A stretch of 64,000 bases of DNA from Diprion similis (Eukaryota > Arthropoda > Insecta > Hymenoptera > Diprionidae). This document shows positions 12,166 through 25,600 of this stretch, in pieces. The position numbers and the translations under genes are program-made. The stretch's first letter is position 1; every line of letters begins with the position of its first letter. Below the pieces are notes generated by a model that did not search any database, had not been told where the DNA came from, and saw only the letters and a program-made list of their open reading frames with translations. Location of the stretch: assembly GCF_021155765.1 (NCBI RefSeq), contig NC_060108.1, forward strand, positions 13,851,025 through 13,915,024, given 5' to 3'.

Positions 12166-15100
12166 ATGACCACTCTTAGACGCGGTACCCGGCGGATGTG
12201 GGATCTGATGGAGAATGGGAAGATGATTCGTAACTCATCGTCAAGGTTCATATCGACGGAACCAAAGAGACCGGGAATTCAGGATGGAAAAAACGGTGAA
12301 AAAATTTTCAAATCCCCCTTCTTGAGCACAAATTATCCAACGATGCCTGTGCACGAATTTGTATGGGAAAACGTGGGAAATTGGGGAGATAAAGTAGCCC
12401 TGGTGAGTGAATATAATTATTCATAAGCGAATTGTTGATTTCGAAATGATAAATTTATTCGAAGAATTAAATTACGCAAATCAGGCAACGTGCGTTCATT
12501 GCTTTGTCAGTATTGTTTCGTTTTGTTTTTTTAAACAACGTGACACTGCACAAAGACTATACCGAATGCATGAACTGTGTACTTACCATTCTGGATTATA
12601 ATTAATGGATGGGTAATAGTCGTTGCTGGTTTAATTCTCTCAGACATCGTCATGAATAAATTAAATTACTCTTTTCGTAACTCAAGTTGTTAGGTAGTAA
12701 GGTAGGTTATAGGTAGATGTATATATGTTGCATATACGATTACAATTATTCATAATATTATTTAATATTATGTATACCATGGCTGATGAAGACCTCATTA
12801 CATGGTAGCTGAAAACAGGCTGTTTGTTACATTGTGATGATAATTTTATACGACATGTGAATTTTACTGTCGTTGAATGATCAGCCTGTGTGCATAGTCT
12901 TCGTGTCGTAGCAGATAAGGATGACTAAATTTATTACACTTCAGCAAATCATGCTTATTCTGAACTTTCAAACTTGAGTGAAAAGGGTGAGAAATTATTT
13001 TTTTCCTGCAGAAAGTTTGTAATTATCTTCTTGTTGAGTTTTTTATTTCCGAATCGCTAAGATTGATCATATTTTTTATTCCATATAATCACTTTCCGCA
13101 ATAATGTGTTAAAATAACACGGAGTATTAAATTAAAATTACAAGAAAGAGATCGGAGAACAACGATTCTTCAACTTCCTTTGTGAAGTTCAAGTTGAATC
13201 AAGATACTGATAATATTAAAGTTTTATCATCTCACCATAAAATTATGACAATATCAGTATGAAAAATCGAACATTCGAATTCATCAACGATCTCCCAATA
13301 ATTCACATATGCGAGTGATAAAAATAAAGTACTTTTAAAAATCGGAAAACAAGAACACACACTACTAAAACCATATTCTCATTATAAACACATTAATAGT
13401 ATATAATTAAAAACATAACATATATAATAACATAAAATATTACATAATTTGCCAGTGTATAGATATAAAAGTAACAAAGTGATCCGGAGATTTGATACTT
13501 TCGATTGCCAAGTTTGCGATGATTAATGCGAAAGTCCAAAGAACCAATTCCAAACTCCAAGTTTCAATCCGCAAGTGCGTAGACATATGTAAGATAAGAA
13601 CCCTCGATTCATAATCATATCGTCAATTCCTATATCTATATAAGTTTGTACTTTTAAGCTTTAATTCGGGTTCATACCGCTATCACAAATACAGTTAGCA
13701 TGAATGTCAGGGTAATGAGTAAACACTAAGTACATAATGAGAAATCAAATATTTGGACTGCGTAGATTTTAGATTGTACAGAACGCGATATGAATTTTCT
13801 TTCACTCGGACACAGGGCCAAATTTAAATGTGCGGAAGCCCTAGGGCGACAAAAAAGTGGGAGGTCCCTAATCATTTTTCAAACGAGCTAGCCAACTTTC
13901 ATTTCTACAGTGTTCCGACAATTTGTTCTTCGACAAATACAATCCAAATACCAAATATAAAAATTCCGAACAAAAAATTTTTTCAAAATTTTTGCAATAT
14001 CCGAACCGTCTGACCAATATCATTCAAATTTTATACCAACGTTACTTTTAGACAACTTTCAAAAAAGAAAATCAGTACGATATTTTGAAATTTGCAAATT
14101 AGAGCGATTCGACAATTTGTCAAACAATTCAAAAGTCATAAAATCTGAACAGTCGACCGATAATTCCCACACTGAATACCGATCGTCCTTCCACGATTTT
14201 GTTTATAAAAAACAAGTTGTTTTTAAAAAATCTGAAAATTTGTGGAAAATAACTTGGCCAGAGAGGTTTGCCAAAAATTTCAAAATGCCGTAAAATTCGT
14301 AACTTTCGAGTCAGTGAGTCGAAATATTTAGTGAATGTAGAGGTTATATAGATTAATATCTATGCGAGACGGGAGCACTGTGGGTCAAACCATTCACAAG
14401 TTATTATCGTTCGTTAATCGTTAACAGCACCAGTCATACGCGCACACACACACACACACACACACACGTCTGGTCATTCTTTTTAAATATGATTTTTCGA
14501 TATTTTAGAACATTTTGAACACATTGACATCGGAAACTGGAAAAAAAAATTTCTATACTCATTAGACTGCAATTTATGTATGCAATTGTATTGCAATTAG
14601 GTTAACGCATATTTTTTTTACAGAAATGTGGGGTCACTGGACGTCGGTACACGTACGCAGGTGCCAGAGATGCGTCGAATTGGGTTGCAAGAAGCCTTTT
14701 AAATATGGGTTTTAAGAAAGGTGACGTCATCGCTCTGGTACTACCAAACCTGCCGGAAACCGCTATCGCTTTTCTAGGATCAGTTGAAGCCGGACTCACC
14801 GTAACCACCGTTAATCCCCATTACACAGTTGGTAATCGATTCAGTCTTTAACCATTTTCTTTCTCAATTGTTTCTTGAAAAGTCTAAGCTCTACTACGAA
14901 ATAATGCATGGCGAGTTGTTTTTTTTTCCTGGTCTTTACCACATAATTGCACTCCGTTGAATTACATACATATATGAATGAGATTTTCCAACCACATTAG
15001 CGGTTCTACGAAAAAAAAAATTTCAACACGGCTCAGACTTTTGACTTTCGTACGATAAAACGATTTTTATCGGTTTTTCTTCTTATTATTATTAATTTTA

Positions 15101-18100
15101 CGATTCGATCAGGTGAATCATTCAAAACTTGTGTAGAATAACTTGTGGAGTGGCAGTTGTGACAAATTTGGGGCAAAGAGATGGAGGAAATAGTAAATGA
15201 TCAAAATAATGTTTTTCACTAACTTGATTTTATCGTTGCCTAACTTTTCCATTTATTTGAACGTTTTCATTTTTTAATTAATTGCATGTATTTTTTCAAC
15301 GAGCTGCAATGCTCACGCATCTTTCCGAAGACGTATAAAGTCTGGTAAAAATAAATTCTACGTAAAACTATAATAAAGTTCAGTTCGTTGTAAATTGTAG
15401 GAAATATTTGAAAATCGTAGAAAATTGTCCCAAAGCGTAAAACATTGTGAAAAATCGTAGTATTTTCCTACGATTGAAATATTATTTTTGAATCATCACC
15501 AAATGTCGCGTCTCTTTGACAAGGGAAACTTATCGCAGAGAAGTTAAATACGTAGCAGAATGTATGTCTACATTTGAAGACTGATCTTCTCATCAATGAG
15601 TTCAAAATCTAAACAGACTTAGAGAATCTATCGCATACTTTTGGACCACCTTGTCTCAATTAGTGAGTCCTATGAGAAAACTAAAATTTTACATTCTTTC
15701 TAAATCAGAAATGTCACGATATTCTACAACGAATTATATTCATTTAAAAATTTGATATACGAAAAACGATCGCGCAAATACAAGTCATTCTACAATTATT
15801 CTCAAAATACGACGATAATCTGCAAAAAATTCTATGCCAGAACTGCAAAGTGTCCTAATTTCTCTGCTTAACGGTAAAATCAAATTTCTAGTTAGGCGTG
15901 GAAATTATTTCCACCAGAGAAGACCACGGTATAATTAAAAAGAAAAACAACGCAAACAGATGCACTCGTACTTGGCAATATTCGAAGTACATCGATACAT
16001 TGATTGTGTCAAAATGTGGAAGCAGATAAACATCTTCATGCCTGCACGGCGTGCATCGCGGTGTGCTGATGTATGACTTCGTATTTTTCAGACGAAATAA
16101 GTAGGCAGTTGATAAATGCGGGAGCTAAAGGTGTAATTACTAACGCTGAAATAGCAACGGTGGTACTGAAGGCAGCCCGCGATTCGCTACCGTCAAAATC
16201 TCCGTTTATTGTAATCGACGACGCGACGTTACCTGTGCCGTCGGGATCGATACCTTTCAAGGTAAAATGGTATTGCAAATAAGCCAACTTGTGTGGCCTT
16301 GCACTTTACACTTACTTACTCGTCATAACTACTTACCATAGTCACGCTCTACGCTTAAGGTAGCGAATGGAAATCGACTTATGGCTGCAAAATACGACGC
16401 GCCAGTCAGTTAAACTAATTTGTTCGAAAATTACATGACAGCTATCGCGAGTGTGTTGCATTTCAAGCAACTTACGTATTACGAGATTCCGTATCAAGCA
16501 CGCCGTACGATAAGCGCGTGTGAATGGATACCTTTGTATACACTTTATACACATGTCATAACAACAGAGATAACAAATGTTTTCTGATCGCATGATTCAT
16601 CTAATCTGACGATTATTAACTCCGCTTATATAAACGTACGGATTATACGCTGCAGAGGGTTCGTTTTTACTTAGATTGGTCATGATGTCTGAATTCATAA
16701 TCGACACAGCTGTTCTATTAATTTTTATTCAATTATGGCACAAATATCTTTAATTGTTTTATACTTAATTTCCCATTGTTTTCATTTATTTCTAATTCAT
16801 TATCGTATGTTTATCTAGGTTTCAAAAGTATCGTAAAAGAAAAATGTAGTAGCAACGAATCGTGAGCAGCTCGTGAATAATTGACTTATCATCAGTATAG
16901 CGAATTATTATTGCTCTTTTTCGCCATTGTTTATCAAACGTAATTGCGAATATGTTTTTGAGAAATTGTGAAAATATTAACGTGATATTCTTGCAAGAGT
17001 GTGTGTCATTCAAGACGACTTCCGGTATACATATCATATACTCAGTCTAATGTGAAAACGAAAACCTCGAATACTTCTTCCCAGTAATGCATACAATTAA
17101 TTTAACATACCGTGAATAACTTAGGTATAGAATTTCATGCAATTTAATAAGCGAAAATATTGCAAATCTTAACACTTGCTTGTAAAATTTTACAGCGTAA
17201 TATTTAAAAAATATAGACACCATTCAAAAAATTTTACCCAATTTATGACCAATTTTATTTACTACAAGTTTTGGGAAACTTGGATATTACTCTGAATGTG
17301 ACAGTTTTCGTAATTCATTTGTTATTTCACTGTAGGATCTCATCGATAAAGGCAAGTCATTGCCGCCAGTGTCAAACCATCCCTGGAATATCGACGATGT
17401 AGTCGTTTTACCGTACTCCAGTGGTACGACAGGTCTTTCCAAAGGCGTAATGCTGTCCCATAGAAATTTGGTCGCCAACATGGAACAAGTGAAGGCTAGT
17501 ACTGAGCATGGCGTGTGGAATGAAACTACCGGTAAGTGCATGACAATCAGTGTGAATCAAGTAACACGCACGTAAACCTACGTGATTTTCACAACCTGAT
17601 ATTTTAGTTCCCAAGATTTTATCGAAGGTTGAATTATAGTGAGAACATTGTTGCCATCATTTTGTTGAGCGTGAAATGAAGCTGAGTAATTTATCAGTGC
17701 TGAGAGCGATTTTACAGCTTAAATCCAAGCTGAAGCGTGCGAAACGGAAGCCATATTAATTTTGCTACGGGTTTAAACTTCCATGCCAATAATATGAGAA
17801 ACAATTTTCATGAGCTTATTGTTAGCCAGGTTTTCAGCAGGTCTTCGTACTTCATCCGGAATCGATGGATCTTGGAAATCATTAACAACATTGCATAAAA
17901 AAGAAACTCTTGGAATTAAGATTGCCTATACAAATCACGCCTGTAACTTTTCATTGATATTTCACAAAAGAAAGATCAAAATGAGATTGGTTATTCGGGT
18001 GTTAACGAATCACCCCTTTAAAGAGTCCGCCTGCAATTTTTAACCGTTCTCGGAGTAATTGTATTTCAGGTCTATTCAAATCTCTGGATTGTAAAGTGAC

Positions 18101-19843
18101 TCGCCTTTTCAGAGACTTATCAGGAAATCGTGCCATTGTTACTGCCTACCTTTCACATATACGGAATGAACGCTGTAATGCTGCCAAATTTGAGACTGGG
18201 AGTACAGCTCATCACTCTTCCGAAATTCACACCGCAAGGGTTCGTCGACGTTTTTGAAAAAAACAAGGTGAGCAAACACATTATCGTTTGGAAAAAACGG
18301 ATCCTAGTGTTTCGCCATTTTTACACCATGTTACATGCTTACCCCAGGTTACATGTTTCTTCCTCGTGCCTCCGCTGCTTCTGTTTCTGGCCACAGCCCC
18401 AATGGTCACAAAAAAACACATCGAATCAATTCACGCGATGACAAGCGGCGCTGCTCCGATTGCCGGTAGCGACGTTGAGAGGTTTTATCAGAAGTTCGAC
18501 ATTGATCAATCGAAACTGAAATTCATACAAGGTGAAAATTATTCTAAAGAAAAATGAGTGGGTAATATCTTCGTCACATTTGATTTCCTCATATCGAACA
18601 GAATTCTTTTTCCTTTTCGTTCAGGGTACGGACTCACGGAAACCTCACCGGTTACGTTTCTGCAAACACTTAAGTCGAAAAAGTACGCCAGCATCGGCAA
18701 CCCGGTCTGTGACACCGAAGCTCGGCTGATCGACCTGTCGACCAACGAGGACATCGTCACCCCCGGAAAAACTGGGGAGCTCTGGGTCCGCGGTGACCAT
18801 GTGATGAAGGGTTACTACAACAACGAGGAGGCAACTAAGAACACTCTCACACCCGATGGATGGCTGAAGACCGGGGACATCGCCTACTTCGATGAAGAAT
18901 TTGACTTTTACATCACCGACAGACTGAAAGAACTCATCAAAGTCAAAGGGTTCCAGGTAATCCATTTACGAAGTGATGAATTTGTTACAGAGAAGATAGT
19001 AGCTCGGGTTGCACGCTAGTCCATAAGCGGCATTATAAAGTCGATACAAAAATTTAACTACCTATAAACTGACAAAAAGTCGTAGCAAAATGGTAACTCA
19101 TTACCACAGACCCAATATATTGAGATCAGGACAAACACAGACATCGCATGTGGCATGCGCCATAGTGCAAGTAATGGTAGGATTGACCACATTAGGTAAT
19201 GATTGAAATGTAAAAGCATCTCCTGACTATATTTTGCCAAGAAAATGTCAATTTATCGACAACTTTTATTCTATCGACGATAACTTGACAATGTAACGAA
19301 TATTCGTGATCTTTTGATCGGCATGTCGTCAACTATTGATTTCAAATATGCCTTCTTGGGCTGTCTGCATTAGTTGACTTGTTTTTCCCCGGCAATAAGT
19401 GAAACATGAGTTGATTGTGGGAGTGGGAAGGGACACTTCCAATAATGATAATGCATTTTTCCTCGTCAGGTGCCACCAGCGGAACTTGAAGCTCTGCTCA
19501 GAACGCACCCGGCCATTGAGGAAGCGGCTGTTATCGGTATTCCCGACGAACGAAGTGGAGAATTACCAAGAGCGTTTGTCCTGCTCAAAAAGGATAAGAC
19601 CCTTAAAGAAAAGGAGGTGCAAGACTTTGTCAAGGGAAAAGTTTCCGATTATAAGGAACTGAAAGGTCTTAACAGCTTTCATATGAATATTACCTGCACA
19701 CACTTACATATATACATTATATTTTGACTAATTATTTTCCGTGATTTATTTCTTCAGGCGGTGTCATCTTCGTTGATAACATACCAAAAAATCCATCTGG
19801 CAAAATTTTAAGGAGAGTATTGAAGGAGCAGAATGTGAAATGA
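12166..19843 (+). CDS. Acyl-CoA synthetase, 4-coumarate-CoA ligase/luciferase-like
   Basis: ATP-dependent carboxylic acid:CoA ligase of the ANL superfamily. Nine coding exons: 12166-12402, 14624-14831, 16092-16261, 17336-17531, 18113-18267, 18348-18531, 18625-18956, 19470-19665 and 19758-19843. Phases agree, giving 587 residues, the usual family length plus a short N-terminal extension. Visible motifs: AMP-binding P-loop [17 protein letters not shown] near residue 231; GYGLTETSP near 384 (adenine site); GELWVRG; TGD at about 466-468 (ribose contact); [11 protein letters not shown] hinge; and [11 protein letters not shown] with the catalytic lysine near residue 575. The C-terminus is NVK, with no SKL-type peroxisome signal. 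The basic, serine-rich N-terminus (RRGTRRMW...SSSRFIS) could be a mitochondrial presequence. It may be the orthologue of Drosophila pudgy, but that is unproven. The last donor (G|GTCTTA) is weak. AATAAA at 20283 is the likely polyadenylation signal. Confidence 0.93.
12403..14623 (+). other. Intron after the first coding exon of the acyl-CoA synthetase gene
   Basis: AT-rich intron of about 2.2 kb. It contains a CA microsatellite at its right end and no independent gene that I can support. Confidence 0.7.
14442..14467. repeat. CA dinucleotide microsatellite
   Basis: About thirteen uninterrupted CA units inside an intron of the acyl-CoA synthetase gene. Confidence 0.95.
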
Positions 19844-20604
19844 AGAACGATTCGAGCTTTGACTCTGGATTCTTCCTCCTAAATGTCAAAACGTTCCTGA
19901 ATCGTACATCTCTGCTGCAGTCGAGTCCTAGACTCTGATATTATAATTAGAACTACGTTCCACTTACGATTCGCCACGTGTAAATTTGTATATATTGAAT
20001 ATTTTTACGTGTAAAAATTGGAAGGGGTTATAATTGAGTCATATGTTTTGTATATACGCACTTTAATGGTTACGCAGGTTGTTTGCCCAAATGTTAATTG
20101 TTGGAAGTGGCAAACGCACAGTTGGCACTTTTTACTTGTTGTTTTTGAGAAAATTATATAATTTATCAACAAATGACTTTACCTTGGAGAGAAATTTTAT
20201 ACAATCCAAAAAAAAGAATAACGTATTACCTTATATATTCACTTGCATTTTCTACATAACGTCGGATTACATATAAATTAATAATAAAAAATTCATGTGT
20301 GAAAAGTTAGGTGAAAAATTTGCTAATTAGTACTTATTATTATTGAGCCGTGCATAATATATTAATCCAAATTTTTTTTTTATTAAAAAAGTTTTACAAT
20401 CTTGAAAACGTGATACTTCGAAATGACTTTTGACTGTATTCAGTCTTTCATTAATGGTTACCACATTTTGTAGGTACCTAATAATTTGATAATGATTTAA
20501 TATTTGATACATTAGAATTAAAGTATACTGGTAAAAATTCGTTTGGTTAAAAAAAATGTAATAAAAACTAATGTTAGTGACATATAAAACGTGTATGCAA
20601 AACC
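19844..20604. other. Convergent 3' flanks of the synthetase and oxygenase-like genes
   Basis: About 760 bases between two stop codons on opposite strands. AATAAA on the plus strand at 20283-20288 suits the synthetase transcript. A T-rich tract near 20370-20383 holds the reverse-strand counterpart for the neighbouring gene. No other gene is visible. Confidence 0.6.
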
Positions 20605-22673
20605 CTATGACTTCTGCAGTTTCGGGTACAGATTTATCTTGGACTGTTCAATGCCGTACTGAAGCCAAGCTATTATGGGCCATTTCTTCATTATCAGGAA
20701 AGTAAAGTTCATTAAATAGTTGTAAAACGCACGGACAAAGATACCGATGCCGGGAGTGCCTGAAAGCGATAAAATCGTGATTATGCAAAACTGCATAAAA
20801 CAGCGAGAAACGTAACATATTATGTGCCAAAGTACATGTGCCAGTACAAGTGACCGCACCAACCAGTGAATAAACGTTTCAATTCGCCTTCATAGGATCC
20901 TCATAGTCATTCACTGGTCGTTTCACCTGCTGCATTCACTTGTAAGGTATTTATTTCCGTTCTTTGTCATTAAAATTAATGCAGTTCGACTTTGTCTAAT
21001 TATAGTATACGTTTATTGCGAATAATTGAATTTCATTAAAAAATTTCAGGCATTTATAATTACCACACAGTTTGTGAGATGCTTCACGGTATTTGAGTAC
21101 CAGCCAGCTATACGTGCTCAGAGGCCTTGTATCTGGAAAATCATTAAGGCGATTGGACAATCATCTTCTGTCACGGAAGATGAATCTGTCGATAAAATAA
21201 TACAGAAAAGATAACTCACATGGCACCCTGTTCAACTTGTATGAGAACGCAAAAAGAGCTCCGGTATCTATGCTCATGTCGATGCTCCACATCCCATCCA
21301 GCAGCGCTGTCGTCATGTCGATAAAATTCGGAGGAACTTCTTCGAAGTACTTTGCAAATACCTCGGCCTGCAATCTTCTGCACAATGCCGTAGTCTCAGC
21401 TTCGTTCTTCCGGCAAATGTTCAATCTGCAACACAAGTCATATGTATGGGACATTCCATGCCAACAACAAATTATTGTGTGATTAATTGTACATTGGCCT
21501 AATTGATTTTTCAGTTATAACTGAAAAATGTAAATATAAATACGCGCGGGAATGACAGTTTACCGATCTGAAATGCCAAGCATATGTCCAACGACTCTCA
21601 ATACGTGATTGATTCCCTCTCGCTCTTCCTTGGTGTTTGTCAGACCTAAATATTCCGGTTCCAGCAGAACGTAGCCGATCAGACCATACTGAGTGAGCGC
21701 CATGTCCCGATGAGTGATTCCCCCGATTCCATCACGGAGAGCTCGTCGATTTGCAAGGCAATGCTTCCAGCGAACTGTATTCGTTGACTTGAACCAACTT
21801 GAGCGAAGTCGAACAACCCAAGGTCAGACATGATTAAACTTATTCTTTCTACATATAACGTGACGAAGTCTAGGTCCATTCACTTACTCCGAATTATCAT
21901 TGTTCGAATCCGCCATGTACCACGCCCGAGTATGTAAACTTGTTTCGAGATATCTTTTGAACGCTGCGCATGCCGTTCCACTCTTTTTAGTATAGATGAG
22001 AACCTGCAATGAAGAGTATAAATCGAATGAATTCAAGAATAACAAGGAGTAATGGCGATACTCTAAGGACCGCTGTTGGCGCGAACGAATTCCATCTTTC
22101 TTCTAAAGTTACAAGTATCACCTCCAATTATCACATTGCAAAATACTTCATAGATACTATAATACAAACCTTCAAAATCGAAGGAACCGCCAGTACAGCT
22201 ACAAGACCAGATATGATTGCGGTGGTCAGCCCAAGGCTGTTAGAACGGTAGTAATCTTGCCCTCTGTGATGTCAAACGGAATTTATATGGCCGTTCCAAA
22301 TCATCATTAACTCAGCATGGAAACTTGAGTTTACACTTACGCTTTGTACAATTTCTCATCATACCACTCAGGCAGATCAGCTGATGTAACTTGCTCAGAC
22401 TCATCGTAGTCGATGGTGTCTTCGTCGGCTACAAGAATCCGGAAATGCTCATCCACAGTCGCAGGCTGGGCTGTGAAATGCATCCCATGGTGACAAGTTT
22501 TTTAAATTGCTATTTCTGTGCATGGTTTTTGAATTGATAACGCAGCTCGATAAGCATCTCACAATTAAATGTAATCAAATCAACGCAACGTTTGATACTT
22601 GAAAAGTGGCGTGGACTGCAATTTTTCTCTTTCTGTACTTACCATCGTCAATGTGTTTAGTCTTGGACCGCAT
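20605..22673 (-). CDS. mpaB/DUF2236 oxygenase-like membrane protein, copy A
   Basis: Eight exons on the minus strand: 22673-22643, 22470-22341, 22263-22170, 22003-21888, 21797-21564, 21425-21220, 21132-21064 and 20759-20605. Total 344 residues. After a short acidic N-terminus ending LPEWYDEKLY there is one membrane segment (residues about 63-84, LTTAIISGLVAVLAVPSIL). A conserved core follows: RWKHCLANRRALRDGIGG, RDMALTQYGLIGY, EPEYLGLTN and GINHVLRVVGHMLGISDR. I recognise this layout as the family annotated as ER-bound oxygenase mpaB / latex-clearing protein catalytic domain (DUF2236). In characterised microbial relatives the domain is haem-dependent; whether this copy keeps haem ligands was not established. 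A second gene with the same exon plan lies at 27169-29836. Substrate and localisation are unknown. Confidence 0.78.
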
Positions 22674-25600
22674 CGTATCGATCGTAACCCTTGATCGTAA
22701 CTGACGATGAGTATGGAAAGCCGTTCAACAACTCTTACTTTCCATCCAATTACACAGCGCGCTGATGTTACCCCCACTGGAGATTAAATTCGTAGCTTGA
22801 CGAGATGAAATGGATCTGCGCAAGTCAGTCCGTAAAAAATTTGCCTGATAAGCCCTTTTACATGGCCAGATACGAATCGTCCATATCAGGTCTGAATGAA
22901 AATTATGGATCAGGACTATATTATATGACTATATATAAATATTTATCATGCTTATGAAACACAGACGTACATCTTATGGTCCATTCGAATTAGATTAAGT
23001 TCTATTCTGGCATAACTTGTGTTGGCCTATTTTTTTTAGCGATTTAAAAATGTTTGTTTTTAAACAAATAGAGATATCTCCGATAATTGATACATTATTA
23101 TCGATATTATCATTCCCCTATCTTCGACAAGTCATTTCAGAGATAAGAGTGTTTTACTTTTACTTTGTTTATTATTTCTCAATTCTTATCGTACGATGAT
23201 TGTCAACGACATTACTTATTTGTCAAGTCAGCGCCCCCATTGCACTGCCCAGCATCATTTTCCCGTTGACGGGAAAAAACGGTTAAAACTGCCGGCGCTC
23301 CACGAATTTCCTTTTTTCCGCAGACTTTTCAAGTTAAGATTCTTACCTTTAAATAAAACGCATGCAATATTTAAAAAAAAACTTGGTAAAAATTATGTAT
23401 TATGATTGTGGTCTATCGTCTGGGCTAAGAGATTATCTGAGAAAGTTGTTGCAGCCATCTACAAAGTGAATAAAAATAGATTTGTGCAAGTTTCTATAAC
23501 AGATGTTCGTCAACAATTACATTTACGCGTTCTAAGTACAATCTAATGTAAGATTTCTTTAATGCTTTTCAGATAATTTACGATCATATAAGAAATACCA
23601 GGTTGAAAATAATCTTGAAGGTTCTTATTCTAGAATTATTTTTCAAATCTTTGGATCACATAAGATCTCTAAGTGTTTTTGAAATGCGTTTCCTTCTTTT
23701 TCCTAACTTTTGATACAATTGATCCAGTTTATTCGTCCTTGAGAGGTTAGAGCTGTATCTAACGCATACGTAATAATTATGTTCTCTCTACGGTAACATC
23801 AAATGCATGACTGTTGCACAATATAAATTGTTTTTAAGATCTTAATCCACCAGATTAGTGAATATCTGATGTGCCGATGTTCGCAGTAGTGATAAAGTCC
23901 AAAAACAATAACTGAAAATAATAATTCTATTTTTCAGAACAGGTAATTAACGATTGAAATCAAGATCCTTAATCAGGGTGGTATTCCTATTTTATCTTAT
24001 CCCCTACTTCGCTACGGAGTCACGATCCATTACCGTTAACAATTGTCAACTAAATCTAGACTTAAATAATGAGCTAAGCCTTGAAAGAATATATAAACTG
24101 ATTAGTACGGTTCAGAACTGATATCCATTTCTGAAAAATATTATATAATTAATTGAGGTTTAAAGAAGATTTAAGAGCTTAAGAAAACATGAAACTCTTC
24201 GTGTCCGGAAATGTGTAATGCTTTTGTATGCGCTAATGAAAATCAGTATGGAAAATAGAATAAGCCTATAACTTGCCGCGTGAAAAATCTCAAATACTTA
24301 TAATCTCACAAATTCAATAGAAGAGAACAAAAGTCAAATCGAATCAAATCAATAATCTTGCAAATAGTTCAACCACGCTCCTCGAGTTTTGCGCAAAGTG
24401 AGTAGTAAGAATAAAATTGTATGATGATTAATATTTAGGGAAAGTGCGTAATATCTAGGGCCAGAGGGCATCGAGGATGTGACAAAACTAGTTATTCACG
24501 AACTATGAAATTTTGAATTGGAAGGAATCGGCGGATCGATTTTCGTTTCAGTTAATACAAACAATTTTTGCGTTCCAGTCAGATATTCGGTAGAAGATAC
24601 TGTTCCCATAACGTGCCCCGGGCTACTTCGCAAGGCATCGTCATACCGTACACATGACAGCATATTATTATCGTGTATTTTGCGAGAGTAATTATTTGAA
24701 CAAGAACGCAAGTCACCATCGAACAAAATATTTCTGTCCTTGAAAATAATTGCGCGTCTGCTGAAAATTCCTTTCAGAATAAAATCCGTTGTTGTCCATG
24801 TCGAGTGTAAATCTAATTGTGAGTAGTTTGAAGGAATAGAAAAAAGTATAGCTTCACAGAAACATTCTGCATCTGCCAAATCCGAGAAAATCGAATATAT
24901 GTTTTTTTTAAACGCTAAAATTACGGTCGTAAAAAGGGCGGCAACATAAATTCCTTGAACAAACATCCCGGAAAAAGAAAATCACATATAACGAGCCTTC
25001 AGAACAATAAGTATGTTCGTGTCGTGTTTTTTTATTTATAAAATAAGATATAACTACACATGACATCTTAAATTTATCAAATGCATGACAGATAATGGAT
25101 ATGTTACACGAATTTAATATCATTTCTCCTTTATTATAAACGTATAGTTTTCCTGAGATAACTCTTTTTTATCCTCGAAATATGCGCGTAAACCGAGGTC
25201 ATAATATTATTTCAAGATTGACACAGCCACTTATCTTCTACCTACGTCAATCTGACTTCTGTTAAACTGTTGACGTTACCAATCCATTTGAGTTGAAATA
25301 TTCATACGTATGGATGCTTTCATTGGCAAAGCCTCGAAGAGTATAGAAGACATGACCTTGGTATGAATATATTGGTCTTTACCAAAACATGGAGCTTCAG
25401 TTTTGATGCACAACCGTAGTATGCACGGAGGGAAAGGAATTCTTGAACCAACAAAATATATTTTGTTGAAGTCCATTCGCTTCGATCTATTATCCCTTAT
25501 TTGTTCCAAATACGATCACTTCAATTCAACAATTTCGATTTAGTCAGTTGGTCAAAATGATTTAGTTAAACGAGTTTCTTGATTCAATAATAGCCTTTCT

